In this document: piece after piece, positions 24,027-32,666 of the stretch | Layout: the number at the start of each line of letters is the position of its first letter | Numbering within the stretch: the stretch's first letter is position 1 | Assembly: GCF_007992195.1 (NCBI RefSeq) | Contig: NZ_BJZU01000019.1 | Location: 1 to 52,983, forward strand | From: Methylobacterium oxalidis | GTDB lineage: Bacteria; Pseudomonadota; Alphaproteobacteria; Rhizobiales; Beijerinckiaceae | DNA: 52,983 nt | Direction: 5' to 3' | The notes under the pieces: generated by a model | The model's input: only the letters and a program-made list of their open reading frames with translations | Databases searched by the model: none | What the model was told of the DNA's origin: nothing | Program-made: the position numbers and the translations under genes

Positions 24027-24560
24027 TCATGCGCTGCCGATGAAGACGCCCGCCAGCAGCACCAGCACGCCGCCGAGCACCACCTGCAGGGAGGCGCGCC
24101 AGAACGGCGTCGCCATGTAGCGCGTGCGGATGGCCGAGATCGCCAGAAGCTCGAGAACCACCACCGCCACGGCCAGCCCGGTCGCGAGCAGGAAGGCGTT
24201 CGGCCAGGAATCGGGAATCGCGTAGGGCAGCGTGTGGCCGAGTCCGCCGAGCGCCGTCGCGACGCCGCAGACCGCGCCGCGAATCGTGGGCGAGCCGCGG
24301 CCCGTGACCTGCCCGTCGTCCGACAGCGCCTCGGTGAAGCCCATGCTGATGCCGGCGCCGACGGAGGCCGCGAGGCCCACGAGGAAGGTCGCGCCGTTGC
24401 TGTGCGTGGCGAAGGCCGCGGCGAAGATCGGGGCGAGCGTCGAGACGGACCCGTCGATGAGGCCGGCCAGGGCCGGCTGGACATATTGCAGCACGAACGC
24501 CCGGTGGCGTTCGGCGGCGCCGACATCGGAAGCGGCGGTGGCGGAGAGAGCGGCGGGCAT
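24027..24560 (-). CDS. Stand-alone VIT-domain iron/manganese transporter (MbfA-like, no ferritin domain)
   Basis: 177 residues, about five membrane helices. The segment [20 protein letters not shown] with [11 protein letters not shown] and a downstream RGSP matches the VIT (vacuolar iron transporter) half of MbfA, the membrane-bound ferritin of rhizobia, which exports iron. MbfA is about twice as long because it carries an N-terminal ferritin-like domain; here only about 25 residues precede the VIT domain. The helix-1 and acidic loop residues that bind metal in VIT proteins look retained ([15 protein letters not shown]). AAGAAGG lies upstream of ATG 24560. Its promoter carries Irr-box-like palindromes, supporting a role in iron efflux. 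Confidence 0.85.
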   Translation of the reverse strand: MPAALSATAASDVGAAERHRAFVLQYVQPALAGLIDGSVSTLAPIFAAAFATHSNGATFLVGLAASVGAGISMGFTEALSDDGQVTGRGSPTIRGAVCGVATALGGLGHTLPYAIPDSWPNAFLLATGLAVAVVVLELLAISAIRTRYMATPFWRASLQVVLGGVLVLLAGVFIGSA

Positions 24561-24573
24561 TCAGGAAGCCTTC

Positions 24574-24613
24574 TTTAGACCGATTCCAATATATAATTTG
24601 GAACAGCTCCAAA
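24574..24613 (-). promoter_or_regulatory. Double Irr-box (ICE)-like operator over the VIT-gene promoter
   Basis: Two palindromic motifs sit 14-53 bases upstream of the start: TTTAGACCGATTCCAA (24574-24589) and TTTGGAACAGCTCCAAA (24597-24613, perfect TTTGGA/TCCAAA arms). Both resemble the rhizobial iron control element TTTAGAA-N3-TTCTAAA bound by Irr. Their centres are 23 bases (about two helix turns) apart and enclose an AT-rich core usable as the -10 region. In Agrobacterium and Bradyrhizobium, mbfA is repressed by Irr under iron limitation. Confidence 0.6.
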
Positions 24614-24847
24614 CAAGCGTCGTGCCGCTTTTTCGCCCGCAGAAGGGCCTAGACCCACGGCTCTGTGAAGGTTGCCGCGCGGCCGCGCGGTTGCCGCTCC
24701 GCCAGGATCCGGGCAAGACAGCCCGCGGTTCGAGACGACCGCCCTCACGGCTCGCGGACGCGTCCCCCCGGGCGCATTCCGGCCGGACAGTCAGCGCAAG
24801 GCTCGGGCGGAGCGGGCAGACGAGCCGCCGGGCTGCAGAAACGAGAC

Positions 24848-25588
24848 ATGAGCCTCGCCAAACGCATCAGCCGCCTGCCGGCCGTCCAGAGCGCGCTGGG
24901 CCACGTTGCCGCCGACTACCTGCGGCTCGTCCGGCGCACCAACCGCTTCACCGTGGTGCCGGGCGAGGAGACCGACGCTTGGCTCGACCGCCTCACGCCC
25001 TTCATCGTGGGCATGTGGCACGGCCAGCACATCATGATCCCGTTCATCCGCCGCCCCGGGGACCGGGCGGCGACGATCATCTCGCGCAACCCCGACGGCA
25101 ACATCAACACGATCGCGCTGGAGCGCCTCGGCATCCGCGTGATGCGGGCCTCCGGCGCCCGCGGCCGGGTCGTGCGCGATGCCCGCGCCAAGGGTGGGGC
25201 CGAGGGCCTGCGCGCCATGCTGCGCGCCCTCAAGGACGGCGAGTCGGTGGCCTTCAGCGCGGACGTCCCGAAGGTCTCGCGCCGTTGCGACGCGGGCATC
25301 ATCACGCTGGCCCGCTTCTCGGGCCGGCCGATCGTGCCGGTGGCCGTCGTCACGAGCCGGCACCTGCGCTTCAACTCGTGGGACCGGGCCTGCCTCGGCC
25401 TGCCCTTCGGGCGGGGCGCGATGGTGTTCGGCGAGCCGATCTCCGTGCCCCGCGAGGCCGACCCCGAGACCTTCGAGGGCCTGCGCCGGCGCGTCGAGGC
25501 CGAGATGAACCGCGTGCACGACCACGCCTACGGGCTCGTCGGACGGCCGGACCGTGTCGGGCTGCCGTCCTGGGGGCTGCCCGCGTGA
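24848..25588 (+). CDS. DUF374-family lysophospholipid acyltransferase-like protein
   Basis: 246 residues from ATG 24848. The stretch PFIVGMWHGQHIMIPF carries an HX-type acyltransferase-like motif, followed by SRNPDGNINTIALERLGI and AFSADVPKVSRR segments typical of DUF374 proteins, which are related to lipid A late acyltransferases. It precedes kdtA and lpxK with a start/stop overlap, so it very likely acts on lipid A or its acylation. The exact acyl donor and position are unknown. A cytoplasmic-membrane peripheral enzyme is expected. Confidence 0.85.
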   Translation: MSLAKRISRLPAVQSALGHVAADYLRLVRRTNRFTVVPGEETDAWLDRLTPFIVGMWHGQHIMIPFIRRPGDRAATIISRNPDGNINTIALERLGIRVMRASGARGRVVRDARAKGGAEGLRAMLRALKDGESVAFSADVPKVSRRCDAGIITLARFSGRPIVPVAVVTSRHLRFNSWDRACLGLPFGRGAMVFGEPISVPREADPETFEGLRRRVEAEMNRVHDHAYGLVGRPDRVGLPSWGLPA

Positions 25589-26889
25589 GGGCGCCGCCGC
25601 TCACGCTTCCCCTGCGCGCCTACCGCGCTGGGCTCCTGCTCGGCGAGCCGGCGCTCGCGGGACTGCTCGCGCTGCGTGCCCGGCGCGGCAAGGAGGATCC
25701 GGGGCGCCTGCCCGAGCGCCGCGGCCTGCCCGGCCGGGCGCGGCCGGTCGGCTCCCTCGTCTGGATGCACGGGGCGAGCATCGGCGAGGCGCTCTCCCTG
25801 GTGGGGCTCGTCGACGGGATGATCCGGCGCGGCTTCTCCGTCCTCGTCACCACGGGCACGCGCACCGCGGCGGACCTGATCGGCAGCCGCCTGCCGCAGG
25901 GAGCCGTGCACCAGTACATGCCCCTCGACGCGCCGCGCTGGGTCGGCCGGTTCCTCGACCACTGGCAGCCGGACCTCGCCCTGGTGGCGGAATCCGAGAT
26001 CTGGCCGAACACCATCCTGGCGCTCCACGCGCGCGCCATCCCGCTGCTGCTCGTCAACGGGCGGATGTCGGAGCGCTCGTTCCGCGGCTGGGAGCGCTCG
26101 CCGCGCACGGCGCAGGCGCTGCTCGCCCGCATCGCGATCTGCCTCGCGCAGACGAAGGAGGACGCGGAGCGCTTCGCACGCCTCGGGGCGCCGCGCGTCA
26201 GCGTCGCCGGGAATCTCAAGTACGACGCCGCCGTGCCCCCGGCCGACCGGCAGCAGATCGCGTATCTCGGCGACATGATCGGGGAGCGGCCGGTCTGGGT
26301 CGCGGCGAGCACGCACGCGGGCGAGGACGCTGAGGTGGCGCGCGCGCACGCCGCCCTGAAGGCCCGCCTGCCGCGCCTCCTCACCATCATCGTCCCGCGC
26401 CACCCGCAGCGGGGCGAGGAAGCGGCCGCCTGTGCGGCGGCCGAGGGCCTGCGCACGGCCCGCCGCGCCGCGGGAGGCCGCCCCCACCCCTCCGTCGAGG
26501 TCTACGTCGCCGACACGATCGGCGAGCTCGGCCTGTTCTACCGCCTGAGCCCCCTCGTCTATCTCGGCGGATCGCTGGTGCCGCACGGCGGCCAGAATCC
26601 GATCGAGCCCGTGCGTCTCGACGCGGCCGTCGTGCACGGCCCGCACACGCACAATTTCGCGCAGGTCTACCGGGCCCTCGACGAGGCGGGCGGCGCCGTC
26701 GCCGTCGCGGACGGGGCCGAACTCGCCGCCACGGTCGGCGAGCTTCTGGAGGATCCCCGCCGCGTCCGCACCATCGCGGCGGCCGGCCAGCGGGCGCTGC
26801 GCCCCTTCGAGGGAGCGGTGGAGCGGACGCTCGCCGTGCTCGACCCCTTCATCGCGCAGATGAAGCTCGCCGCCCTGAACGCCTCCTGA
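25585..26889 (+). CDS. waaA: 3-deoxy-D-manno-octulosonic acid transferase
   Basis: 434 residues from GTG 25585, which overlaps the DUF374 stop (GTGA). It adds Kdo from CMP-Kdo to lipid IVA. Typical features: a short N-terminal hydrophobic helix, GKEDPGRLPERRG with the catalytic Glu, VWMHGASIGEALS, VAESEIWPN, NLKYD, and the CMP-Kdo-binding GGSLVPHGGQNPIEP. It is GT-B fold and peripheral at the cytoplasmic face of the inner membrane. lpxK follows with a one-base overlap. Confidence 0.94.
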   Translation: MRAPPLTLPLRAYRAGLLLGEPALAGLLALRARRGKEDPGRLPERRGLPGRARPVGSLVWMHGASIGEALSLVGLVDGMIRRGFSVLVTTGTRTAADLIGSRLPQGAVHQYMPLDAPRWVGRFLDHWQPDLALVAESEIWPNTILALHARAIPLLLVNGRMSERSFRGWERSPRTAQALLARIAICLAQTKEDAERFARLGAPRVSVAGNLKYDAAVPPADRQQIAYLGDMIGERPVWVAASTHAGEDAEVARAHAALKARLPRLLTIIVPRHPQRGEEAAACAAAEGLRTARRAAGGRPHPSVEVYVADTIGELGLFYRLSPLVYLGGSLVPHGGQNPIEPVRLDAAVVHGPHTHNFAQVYRALDEAGGAVAVADGAELAATVGELLEDPRRVRTIAAAGQRALRPFEGAVERTLAVLDPFIAQMKLAALNAS

Positions 26890-27869
26890 TGCGGCCCCCC
26901 GCCTTCTGGTCGGCCCGGCCGGAGCACCCGGCGGCCCGCATCCTCGCGCCGCTCGGGCGCGCCTACGGGGCGCTCACCGCCGCGCGGATGGACCGGCCCG
27001 GCGAGCGCCTCCCCTGCCCCGTGCTGTGCGTCGGCAACTTCACCCTCGGCGGCGCCGGAAAGACGCCGACGGCCCTGGCGCTCGCCGCCCTCCTGGCCGG
27101 GATGGGGACCCGCCCCGCCTTCCTCAGCCGCGGCTACGGCGGGCGCCTCGCCGGCCCGGTCATGGTGGATCCGCTCCGGCACGGTGCGGAGGAGGTCGGC
27201 GACGAGTCGCTTCTCCTCGCACGGGCGCACCCGACGATCGTTGCGCGCGACCGTCCGGCGGGAGCCCGCGCCTGCCTCGCGGCCGGTGCCGGCGCCGTCG
27301 TGATGGACGACGGGCTGCAGAATCCGAGCCTCGACAAGGACCTCGCCCTCGCCGTGGTCGACGCGGAGGCGGGGCTCGGTAACGGCCTGCCCTTCCCGGC
27401 AGGCCCGCTGCGCGCACCCCTCGACCGGCAGTGGCGCCATGTCGGGGGCCTCGTGCTGGTGGGCGACGGGGCGGCCGGCGAGGCTGCGGCGCAGGCGGCG
27501 GAGCGGCGGGGCCTGCCCGTGCACCGCGCCGCCCTGGTGCCGGCGGGGGAGGGTCTGGCGGGGCGGCGCGTCTTCGCCTTCGCGGGGATCGGGCGTCCGG
27601 AGAAGTTCTTCGCCAGCCTGCGGGCGGTCGGCGCCGAGATCGCCGGCACCCGGGAGTTCCCCGACCATCACCCCTACCGCGCGGCCGATCTCGCGGCCCT
27701 CGCCGCCGCGGCCGAGCGTCCCGGCGTCGAACTCGTCACCACCGAGAAGGACGCGGTTCGGTTGCCGTCCGAGTTCCGGTCGCGCGTGCGCACGCTCCCG
27801 GTCGCGCTGCGCTTCGCCGATCCGGAGGCCCTGAGCCGGCAGGTCGGCGCGCTCCTCGCCGCGCGCTGA
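26889..27869 (+). CDS. lpxK: Tetraacyldisaccharide 4'-kinase
   Basis: 326 residues; ATG 26889 overlaps the waaA stop by one base (TGATG). The Walker A loop is GNFTLGGAGKTPTALALAAL. Other family segments include FLSRGYGGR, MDDGLQNPSL and the late EFPDHHPYRAADL and TTEKDAVRL. It phosphorylates the 4' position of the lipid A disaccharide with ATP. The gene ends seven bases from the stop of a convergent DUF2093 gene. Confidence 0.95.
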   Translation: MRPPAFWSARPEHPAARILAPLGRAYGALTAARMDRPGERLPCPVLCVGNFTLGGAGKTPTALALAALLAGMGTRPAFLSRGYGGRLAGPVMVDPLRHGAEEVGDESLLLARAHPTIVARDRPAGARACLAAGAGAVVMDDGLQNPSLDKDLALAVVDAEAGLGNGLPFPAGPLRAPLDRQWRHVGGLVLVGDGAAGEAAAQAAERRGLPVHRAALVPAGEGLAGRRVFAFAGIGRPEKFFASLRAVGAEIAGTREFPDHHPYRAADLAALAAAAERPGVELVTTEKDAVRLPSEFRSRVRTLPVALRFADPEALSRQVGALLAAR

Positions 27870-27876
27870 GGCGGCC

Positions 27877-28095
27877 TCAGCTGGCGCCGGTTTCCTTCAG
27901 CCGCTGCATGGCGGCCTCCGGGGTGGCATAGGCTTCCTGGCGCTCGACGCTCCAGTAGCGCAGGGCGTCGAGGTGGATCGGCTCGCCCGTCACCGCGCAG
28001 CGCACGTAGCTGCCCGGCTTGATCACCCGCATGGTGCCGTCGCCGTACTCCACCACCGCCTCGCCGCTCGCCCCGCGCTCGTAACGGCCCAGCAT
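27877..28095 (-). CDS. DUF2093 small protein
   Basis: 72 residues from ATG 28095. The family core is clear: a G..AVVEYGDGTMRVIKPG strand pair, then SYVRCAVTGEPIHLDALRYW, then SVERQEAYATPEAA. It is a soluble small protein of unknown function, widespread in alphaproteobacteria and often found next to lpxK, here convergent. The conserved cysteine is in RCAVTG. The frame extends upstream with unrelated arginine-rich residues, so the internal ATG is preferred. Confidence 0.87.
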   Translation of the reverse strand: MLGRYERGASGEAVVEYGDGTMRVIKPGSYVRCAVTGEPIHLDALRYWSVERQEAYATPEAAMQRLKETGAS

Positions 28096-28217
28096 CCCGC
28101 TCTCCCGGTTCGAGAAATCCTCGCTCCGCTCATAGGAGCCCGGTCGACGCTTGTCGATGTGGCCTCGACGCGGGGGCCACCCGGTGCCAAAGATCGGCGC
28201 ATGTGCGCTGAGACGAC

Positions 28218-28233
28218 GGGCCCGCGCGGGCCC
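28218..28233. promoter_or_regulatory. 16-bp palindrome ahead of cdd
   Basis: GGGCCCGCGCGGGCCC is a perfect palindrome 20 bases upstream of the cdd start, in the region where a ribosome site would be. It could be an operator or an mRNA hairpin limiting translation. GC-rich palindromes are easy to get by chance at this base composition. Confidence 0.3.
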
Positions 28234-28253
28234 CGAGCCGCGGGCCTCCCCGC

Positions 28254-28664
28254 ATGAGCCCGGAGATCGAGGAGCTGTTCCGGGCGGCGGGCGCCGCGCG
28301 CGCGCGGGCACACGCACCCTATTCCGGCTTTCGGGTCGGCGCGGCGCTCCGCGACGAGGCCGGCGCGGTCCATGCCGGCTGCAACGTCGAGAACGCCGCC
28401 TACCCGGTCGGCACCTGCGCGGAGGCGGGCGCCATCGCCGCGATGGCCGCGGGCGGCGGGCGGCGCATCCGCGAGATCCTCGTCCTCGGCGACGGGGCGG
28501 CCCTGGTCACGCCCTGCGGCGCCTGCCGCCAGCGCATCCGTGAGTTCGCCGACGACGCGACGCGGATCCTCGTCGCCGGCCCGGAAGGCCTGCGCCGCAG
28601 CTTCGACCTCGACGAGCTTCTGCCCCACTCCTTCGGCCCGGAGACCCTCGGTGGCGAGCGCTGA
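28254..28664 (+). CDS. cdd: Cytidine deaminase
   Basis: 136 residues, tetrameric short form. Zinc and catalytic residues: Cys and Glu in GTCAEAGAIA, and the paired cysteines in PCGACRQ; the N-terminus carries HAPYSGFRVGAAL and GCNVENAAYPV, the ribose-binding block. It deaminates cytidine and deoxycytidine to uridine forms. It is the first gene of a nucleoside salvage operon, with the next gene starting within its last 14 bases. Confidence 0.95.
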   Translation: MSPEIEELFRAAGAARARAHAPYSGFRVGAALRDEAGAVHAGCNVENAAYPVGTCAEAGAIAAMAAGGGRRIREILVLGDGAALVTPCGACRQRIREFADDATRILVAGPEGLRRSFDLDELLPHSFGPETLGGER

Positions 28665-29496
28665 TCCGGCCGTGGACGGCGCCGTCGCCGCGCTGGGGGC
28701 GGCGGGTTTCGCGGGGCCCTTCGCCTGCGCGGTCGTGACGGGTACGGGGCTCGGCCTCCTGGCCGAGAGCTTGGCGGAGCGGGTGAGCCTGCCCTACGCC
28801 GAGATCCCCGGCTTCCCCCAGCACGGTGTCAGCGGGCATGGCGGCACCCTGCACCGGGGGCGCCTCGGCGGCCGGTCCGTGCTGGTGCTGGAGGGCCGAG
28901 CCCACGCCTACGAGCGGGGCGAGGCGGCCGCCATGCGCGCGGCGATCGGCGCGCTCGCAGGCGTGGGCACGGGGACGCTCCTCCTCACCAACGCCTCCGG
29001 TTCGCTGATGCCGGAGGCCGGGCCGGGCAGCCTCGTGATGCTCGCCGACCACATCAACCTCTCCGGCCTCAACCCGCTGATCGGGGAGGCGAGCGACGCG
29101 CGCTTCGTGCCGATGACCGATGCCTACGATCCGGGCCTGCGCGCGCTGATGCGTGACGCCGCCCGTTCCATCGGCCTTACCCTGCACGAGGGGGTCTACG
29201 CGTGGTTCTCCGGCCCGAGCTTCGAGACTCCGGCCGAGGTGCGCATGGCGGGCCGCCTTGGCGCCGACCTCGTCGGCATGTCGACGGTGCCGGAGGTGAT
29301 CCTCGCCCGCTTCTTCGGGCTCCGGGTCGCCGCGCTCTCGGTGGTGACGAACAGGGCGGCGGGGATCGGCGGCGGGGATCCGAACCACGCCGGGACGAAG
29401 TCCGAAGCGGCGGCTGCCGCCGCGGACCTCGCGCGGCTGGCGGCGGCCTTCGTGGAACGCCTCGAAGACGGGGACGGACGACAGCATGACGGATGA
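28651..29496 (+). CDS. Purine nucleoside phosphorylase
   Basis: 281 residues from GTG 28651, which overlaps cdd by 14 bases; GTG 28672 is an alternative. Trimeric (PNP II, PunA-like) type: VVTGTGLGLL with the phosphate loop, GHGGTLHRGRLGG, LTNASGSL, EGVYAWFSGPSFETPAE, GMSTVPE and VTNRAAGI with the base-contacting Asn. It splits (deoxy)inosine and (deoxy)guanosine with phosphate. It supplies (deoxy)ribose-1-phosphate to the operon. Only the phosphate loop, GVVTGTG versus the usual GSG, is slightly altered. Confidence 0.9.
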   Translation: MASADPAVDGAVAALGAAGFAGPFACAVVTGTGLGLLAESLAERVSLPYAEIPGFPQHGVSGHGGTLHRGRLGGRSVLVLEGRAHAYERGEAAAMRAAIGALAGVGTGTLLLTNASGSLMPEAGPGSLVMLADHINLSGLNPLIGEASDARFVPMTDAYDPGLRALMRDAARSIGLTLHEGVYAWFSGPSFETPAEVRMAGRLGADLVGMSTVPEVILARFFGLRVAALSVVTNRAAGIGGGDPNHAGTKSEAAAAAADLARLAAAFVERLEDGDGRQHDG

Positions 29497-30250
29497 CAGC
29501 ATGGCAGCGCCGCCCTCCGACGCGACGGAGATCGCCCGTCGGGCGCTCCCGCTCCTCGACCTCACGAACCTTGCCGACATCTGCACGTCGAGCCACATCG
29601 ATGCACTCTGCCGGGATGCGCGCGCCGGCGGCGTGGCGGCGGTCTGCGTCTGGCCGCAATACGTCGGCGAGGCCGCGCGCGCTCTCAAGGGGACGCCGGT
29701 GCGCGTCGCCACGGTCGTCAACTTTCCGGCCGGCGGCGAGGATGTCGAGCGCGCCGTCGAGGACGCGGCCGAGGCCATCGCGGACGGCGCCCAGGAGATC
29801 GACCTCGTCCTGCCCTACCGCGCGCTGATGCGGGGCGACGCGGCCACCGCGAGCGGGCTCGCCGAGGCGGTGCGCGACGTCTGCCGGAAGACCTGCCTCA
29901 AGGTGATCCTCGAGACCGGCGTCCTCGGCGATCCGGAGCGGATCGGGCAGGCCTCCCGCCTCGCCATCGCGGCGGGCGCGGACTTCCTGAAGACCTCGAC
30001 GGGCAGGAGCGCGGTCTCGGCGACCCCGGAGGCGGCCGAGGCGATGCTCGGCGCGATCCGCGAGTTCGGGGCCGGCCGGCGGATCGGCCTGAAGGTCTCG
30101 GGCGGCCTGCGCAGCGTCGCGGACGCCGCCGCCTATCTCGCCCTCGCCGACCGCGTGATGGGCCCGGACTGGGCGCAACCGGCGACCTTCCGGCTCGGGG
30201 CGAGCAGCCTCTACGGTGAGCTCACCGCGGCCCTGGCGCGCGTCCCGTGA
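29486..30250 (+). CDS. deoC: Deoxyribose-phosphate aldolase
   Basis: 254 residues. ATG 29486 overlaps the phosphorylase stop by 11 bases; ATG 29501 is an alternative. Schiff-base lysine lies in DFLKTSTGR, and a second conserved lysine in [21 protein letters not shown] and [12 protein letters not shown] mark the barrel. It splits deoxyribose-5-phosphate to glyceraldehyde-3-phosphate and acetaldehyde, ending deoxynucleoside breakdown. Phosphopentomutase (deoB), needed to reach its substrate, is not in the window. Confidence 0.94.
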   Translation: MTDDSMAAPPSDATEIARRALPLLDLTNLADICTSSHIDALCRDARAGGVAAVCVWPQYVGEAARALKGTPVRVATVVNFPAGGEDVERAVEDAAEAIADGAQEIDLVLPYRALMRGDAATASGLAEAVRDVCRKTCLKVILETGVLGDPERIGQASRLAIAAGADFLKTSTGRSAVSATPEAAEAMLGAIREFGAGRRIGLKVSGGLRSVADAAAYLALADRVMGPDWAQPATFRLGASSLYGELTAALARVP

Positions 30251-31548
30251 CGCTTCCGCAGGAGACCATCCGGCGCAAGCGCGACGGGGCCGCGCTCAAG
30301 GATGCCGAGATCGCATCCTTCATCGCCGGGCTCACGGACGGGTCCGTCACGGAGGGGCAGGCGGCCGCCTTCGCCATGGCGGTGTTCTTCCGCGGCCTCT
30401 CCCTGCCCGAGCGCGTGGCGCTGACACAGGCCATGACGGGCTCGGGCACCGTGCTCGCCTGGGACCTGCCGGGTCCCGTCCTCGACAAGCACTCGACGGG
30501 CGGCATCGGCGACACGGTGAGCCTGGCGCTCGCGCCGATGGTCGCGGCCTGCGGCGGCTACGTGCCGATGATTTCCGGGCGGGGGCTCGGGCACACGGGC
30601 GGCACCCTCGACAAGCTCGCGAGCATCCCGGGCTACGACGTGGCGCCGGGGCTCGAACGCTTCCAGGACGTCACGCGGGCGGTCGGCTGCGCCATCATCG
30701 GGCAGACCGGGGATCTCGCCCCGGCCGACAGGCGGCTCTACGCGATCCGGGACGTGACCGGCACGGTGGAATCCCTCGACCTGATCACCGCCTCGATCCT
30801 CTCGAAGAAGCTCGCGGCGGGTCTCGGCGGCCTCGTGATGGACGTGAAGGCCGGCTCGGGCGCCTTCATGCCGGATCTCGGCGCGGCCCGCGCGCTCGCC
30901 GAGAGCATCGTCACGGTGGCGAACGGAGCCGGATTGCCGACCCGCGCGCTCATCACCGACATGGACGCGCCGCTCGCCTCGGCGGCCGGCAACGCGGTCG
31001 AGGTCGCCTACGCCATCGACTACCTGACGGGGCGACAGTGCGAGCCACGCTTTCACGCGGTGACGCTGGCGCTCGCGGCCGAGATGCTGGTGCTCGCCGG
31101 TCTCTGCGCCGACCGGGACGAGGCCGCTCGGCGGCTGGAGCAGGCTCTCGCCTCGGGGCGCGCCGCCGAGGTGTTCGCCCGCATGGTCGCCCGGCTCGGG
31201 GGACCCGCGGATCTCCTGGAGGGCTGCGAGCGGCATCTGCCTCAGGCACCGATCGTGCAGGAGGTCCGCGCGGAGGGCGTCGTGCGCGCCGTCGCGACGC
31301 GGGAGATCGGGCTCGCCGTGATCGGCCTCGGTGGCGGGCGCACCCGCCCGCAGGACGGGATCGACCCGGCGGTCGGCTTCACGGACTTGGCGCGGCCGGG
31401 CGACGCGAGCGGGCTCCTCGGCATCGTGCACGCCCGGGACGAGGCGGCGGCCGAGACGGCCGAGGCGGCGCTCCGCGCGGCCTACGGGCTCGGGCGGGAA
31501 CAGGCGGGAGAGACGGAGCGGCCGGCGGTGCTGGAGCGCGTCGGGTGA
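30247..31548 (+). CDS. deoA: Thymidine phosphorylase
   Basis: 433 residues from GTG 30247, overlapping the deoC stop by four bases. The signature [15 protein letters not shown], the phosphate-binding [15 protein letters not shown] and [12 protein letters not shown] are all intact. It converts thymidine or deoxyuridine plus phosphate to the base and deoxyribose-1-phosphate. Last gene of the cdd-PNP-deoC-deoA operon; a perfect hairpin 44 bases downstream ends it. The C-terminal domain carries a [15 protein letters not shown] motif. Confidence 0.95.
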   Translation: MTLPQETIRRKRDGAALKDAEIASFIAGLTDGSVTEGQAAAFAMAVFFRGLSLPERVALTQAMTGSGTVLAWDLPGPVLDKHSTGGIGDTVSLALAPMVAACGGYVPMISGRGLGHTGGTLDKLASIPGYDVAPGLERFQDVTRAVGCAIIGQTGDLAPADRRLYAIRDVTGTVESLDLITASILSKKLAAGLGGLVMDVKAGSGAFMPDLGAARALAESIVTVANGAGLPTRALITDMDAPLASAAGNAVEVAYAIDYLTGRQCEPRFHAVTLALAAEMLVLAGLCADRDEAARRLEQALASGRAAEVFARMVARLGGPADLLEGCERHLPQAPIVQEVRAEGVVRAVATREIGLAVIGLGGGRTRPQDGIDPAVGFTDLARPGDASGLLGIVHARDEAAAETAEAALRAAYGLGREQAGETERPAVLERVG

Positions 31549-31591
31549 CCTCGGGGCTCACCCTGCTCCGGCTGGCCGAGATGGGGGCTTG

Positions 31592-31621
31592 CCTCCGGAT
31601 CGGGCGGACCCGATCCGGAGG
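31592..31621. terminator. Bidirectional terminator between deoA and the histidine-rich gene
   Basis: Perfect 13-bp arms CCTCCGGATCGGG (31592-31604) and CCCGATCCGGAGG (31609-31621) with a CGGA loop. It lies 43 bases after the deoA stop and 12 bases after the stop of the minus-strand neighbour, so it can close both transcripts. Confidence 0.75.
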
Positions 31622-31633
31622 AGGGCGAACGCC

Positions 31634-31939
31634 TTACCAGCGGTAGTGCCGGTGATGGTGGTGATGGTGGCGGTGGCGCCAGCCGTGATGATGGCCCCAG
31701 TGGCGGTGGCGGTGGCCCCAGCCGTGGTGACGGTGGCCCCAGCCACGGTGATGACCCCAGCCGTGATGGTGGTGGTGGCCGCCCCGCACCTGGATCAGCG
31801 CGCCGTCGCTCTCGCCGGCCACGGCGGGCGCGGGCGCGACGGGCGCGGCTTGGGCGAGCGGAGCACCGAGGACGAGGCCACCGGCGAGGGCGAAGGCGGC
31901 TGCGAGGCCGCGGCCTGACCAGCGCTTGCTCAGGGACAT
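31634..31939 (-). CDS. Exported histidine-rich GWGH-repeat protein
   Basis: 101 residues, ATG 31939 with AGGAGAA seven bases upstream. A signal peptide (about 1-31, ending PLAQA) is followed by a short alanine/proline-rich spacer, then a C-terminal tail of 49 residues with 24 histidines in repeats of the type HHGWGHR, ending HHHHHHRHYRW. No other domain. The extreme histidine content suggests periplasmic or secreted binding of nickel, zinc, copper or iron, but this is not proven. DNA of the tail is itself a short imperfect repeat. The arrangement is known from other Methylobacterium and Bradyrhizobium proteins. Confidence 0.8.
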   Translation of the reverse strand: MSLSKRWSGRGLAAAFALAGGLVLGAPLAQAAPVAPAPAVAGESDGALIQVRGGHHHHHGWGHHRGWGHRHHGWGHRHRHWGHHHGWRHRHHHHHHRHYRW

Positions 31940-32063
31940 GGACGTTCTCCTGCTTCCGATGGGCCGGCAGGATTGCCGGATCGGTACGGGTTTAACGCGC
32001 ACGGCCTGAATGCGTCCTGACGGGGACCGCTACATTTCGTTGCAATTCCGGGGCGCAGCAGCG

Positions 32064-32666
32064 TCAGGGCCGGCGATAGACCCAGACGCGGGCCGGCGGC
32101 AGATTGAGCCAGACGCGGTTGGAACGGCTCGCGGTGTAGCTTCCCGCCTCGCAGCGGGCCGGGATCGGCGGCACCACCGCGTAGGTGAACTGCACGAAGG
32201 GGCTCCCGGGCACCATCAGGTCGTGCGCGCTGTTCAGCAGGTCGAGGCGCTGGTCCAGGGGCTTCGTGAAGAGCGGCAGGCTCGAGATCGTGGCGGCGGC
32301 CGGCCGCCGCAGGAGATCGCCGACCGTGTGGCGGATGTTGTAGGCGTCGCCCTGGATCACGGTGACGCCCGGGAAGCGGCGGCGCAGCAGCTCGCAGAAC
32401 CCCGGGTTGAACTCCACGAGGACAAGGCGCTCGGGCGCCAGGCCGCGCCGGATCAGCGCCTCGGTGACCGGGCCGGTTCCGGGGCCGAGTTCCACCACAG
32501 GCCCCTCGACCCGCGGGTCGACGTAGGAGGCCATGGTGCGCGCCAGCATCTTGCCGGACGGCGTCACCGCCCCGGTCACGAGGGGGCGCTCGAACCACGA
32601 GCGCAGGAACCGCGCCTCGTCCTCCAGCGGATCGCGCCGCTCGCGCACCACACCGGTTGCAACCAT
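32064..32666 (-). CDS. PmtA-like SAM-dependent methyltransferase
   Basis: 200 residues from ATG 32666; the longer frame begins at 32765 without family resemblance. The SAM-binding motif is VVELGPGTGPVTEALI, followed by an acidic residue in LVLVEFNPGF and a later GDAYNIRH segment. This pattern matches rhizobial phosphatidylethanolamine N-methyltransferases (PmtA) and related methyltransferases that use VELGPGTG. Product phosphatidylcholine synthesis is plausible but unproven; the closest alternative is an rRNA dimethyltransferase-like enzyme. It lies between the histidine-rich protein and dnaJ. Confidence 0.78.
   Translation of the reverse strand: MVATGVVRERRDPLEDEARFLRSWFERPLVTGAVTPSGKMLARTMASYVDPRVEGPVVELGPGTGPVTEALIRRGLAPERLVLVEFNPGFCELLRRRFPGVTVIQGDAYNIRHTVGDLLRRPAAATISSLPLFTKPLDQRLDLLNSAHDLMVPGSPFVQFTYAVVPPIPARCEAGSYTASRSNRVWLNLPPARVWVYRRP

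Noticed and set aside
24601..24625. EcfG-like GGAAC-N16-CGTG on the plus strand
   Set aside because: The -10 element has a mismatch, and the site is explained better by the Irr-like palindrome it overlaps; it is also 220 bases from the next plus-strand gene.
24232..25584. Upstream extension of the waaA frame
   Set aside because: The protein before GTG 25585 is random in composition and lies across the VIT promoter and the DUF374 gene; waaA-like sequence begins only after it.
31331..31918. 195-codon plus-strand frame over deoA end and the histidine-rich gene
   Set aside because: Its valine/methionine-rich part is just the complement of the His-repeat DNA, and it crosses the shared terminator.
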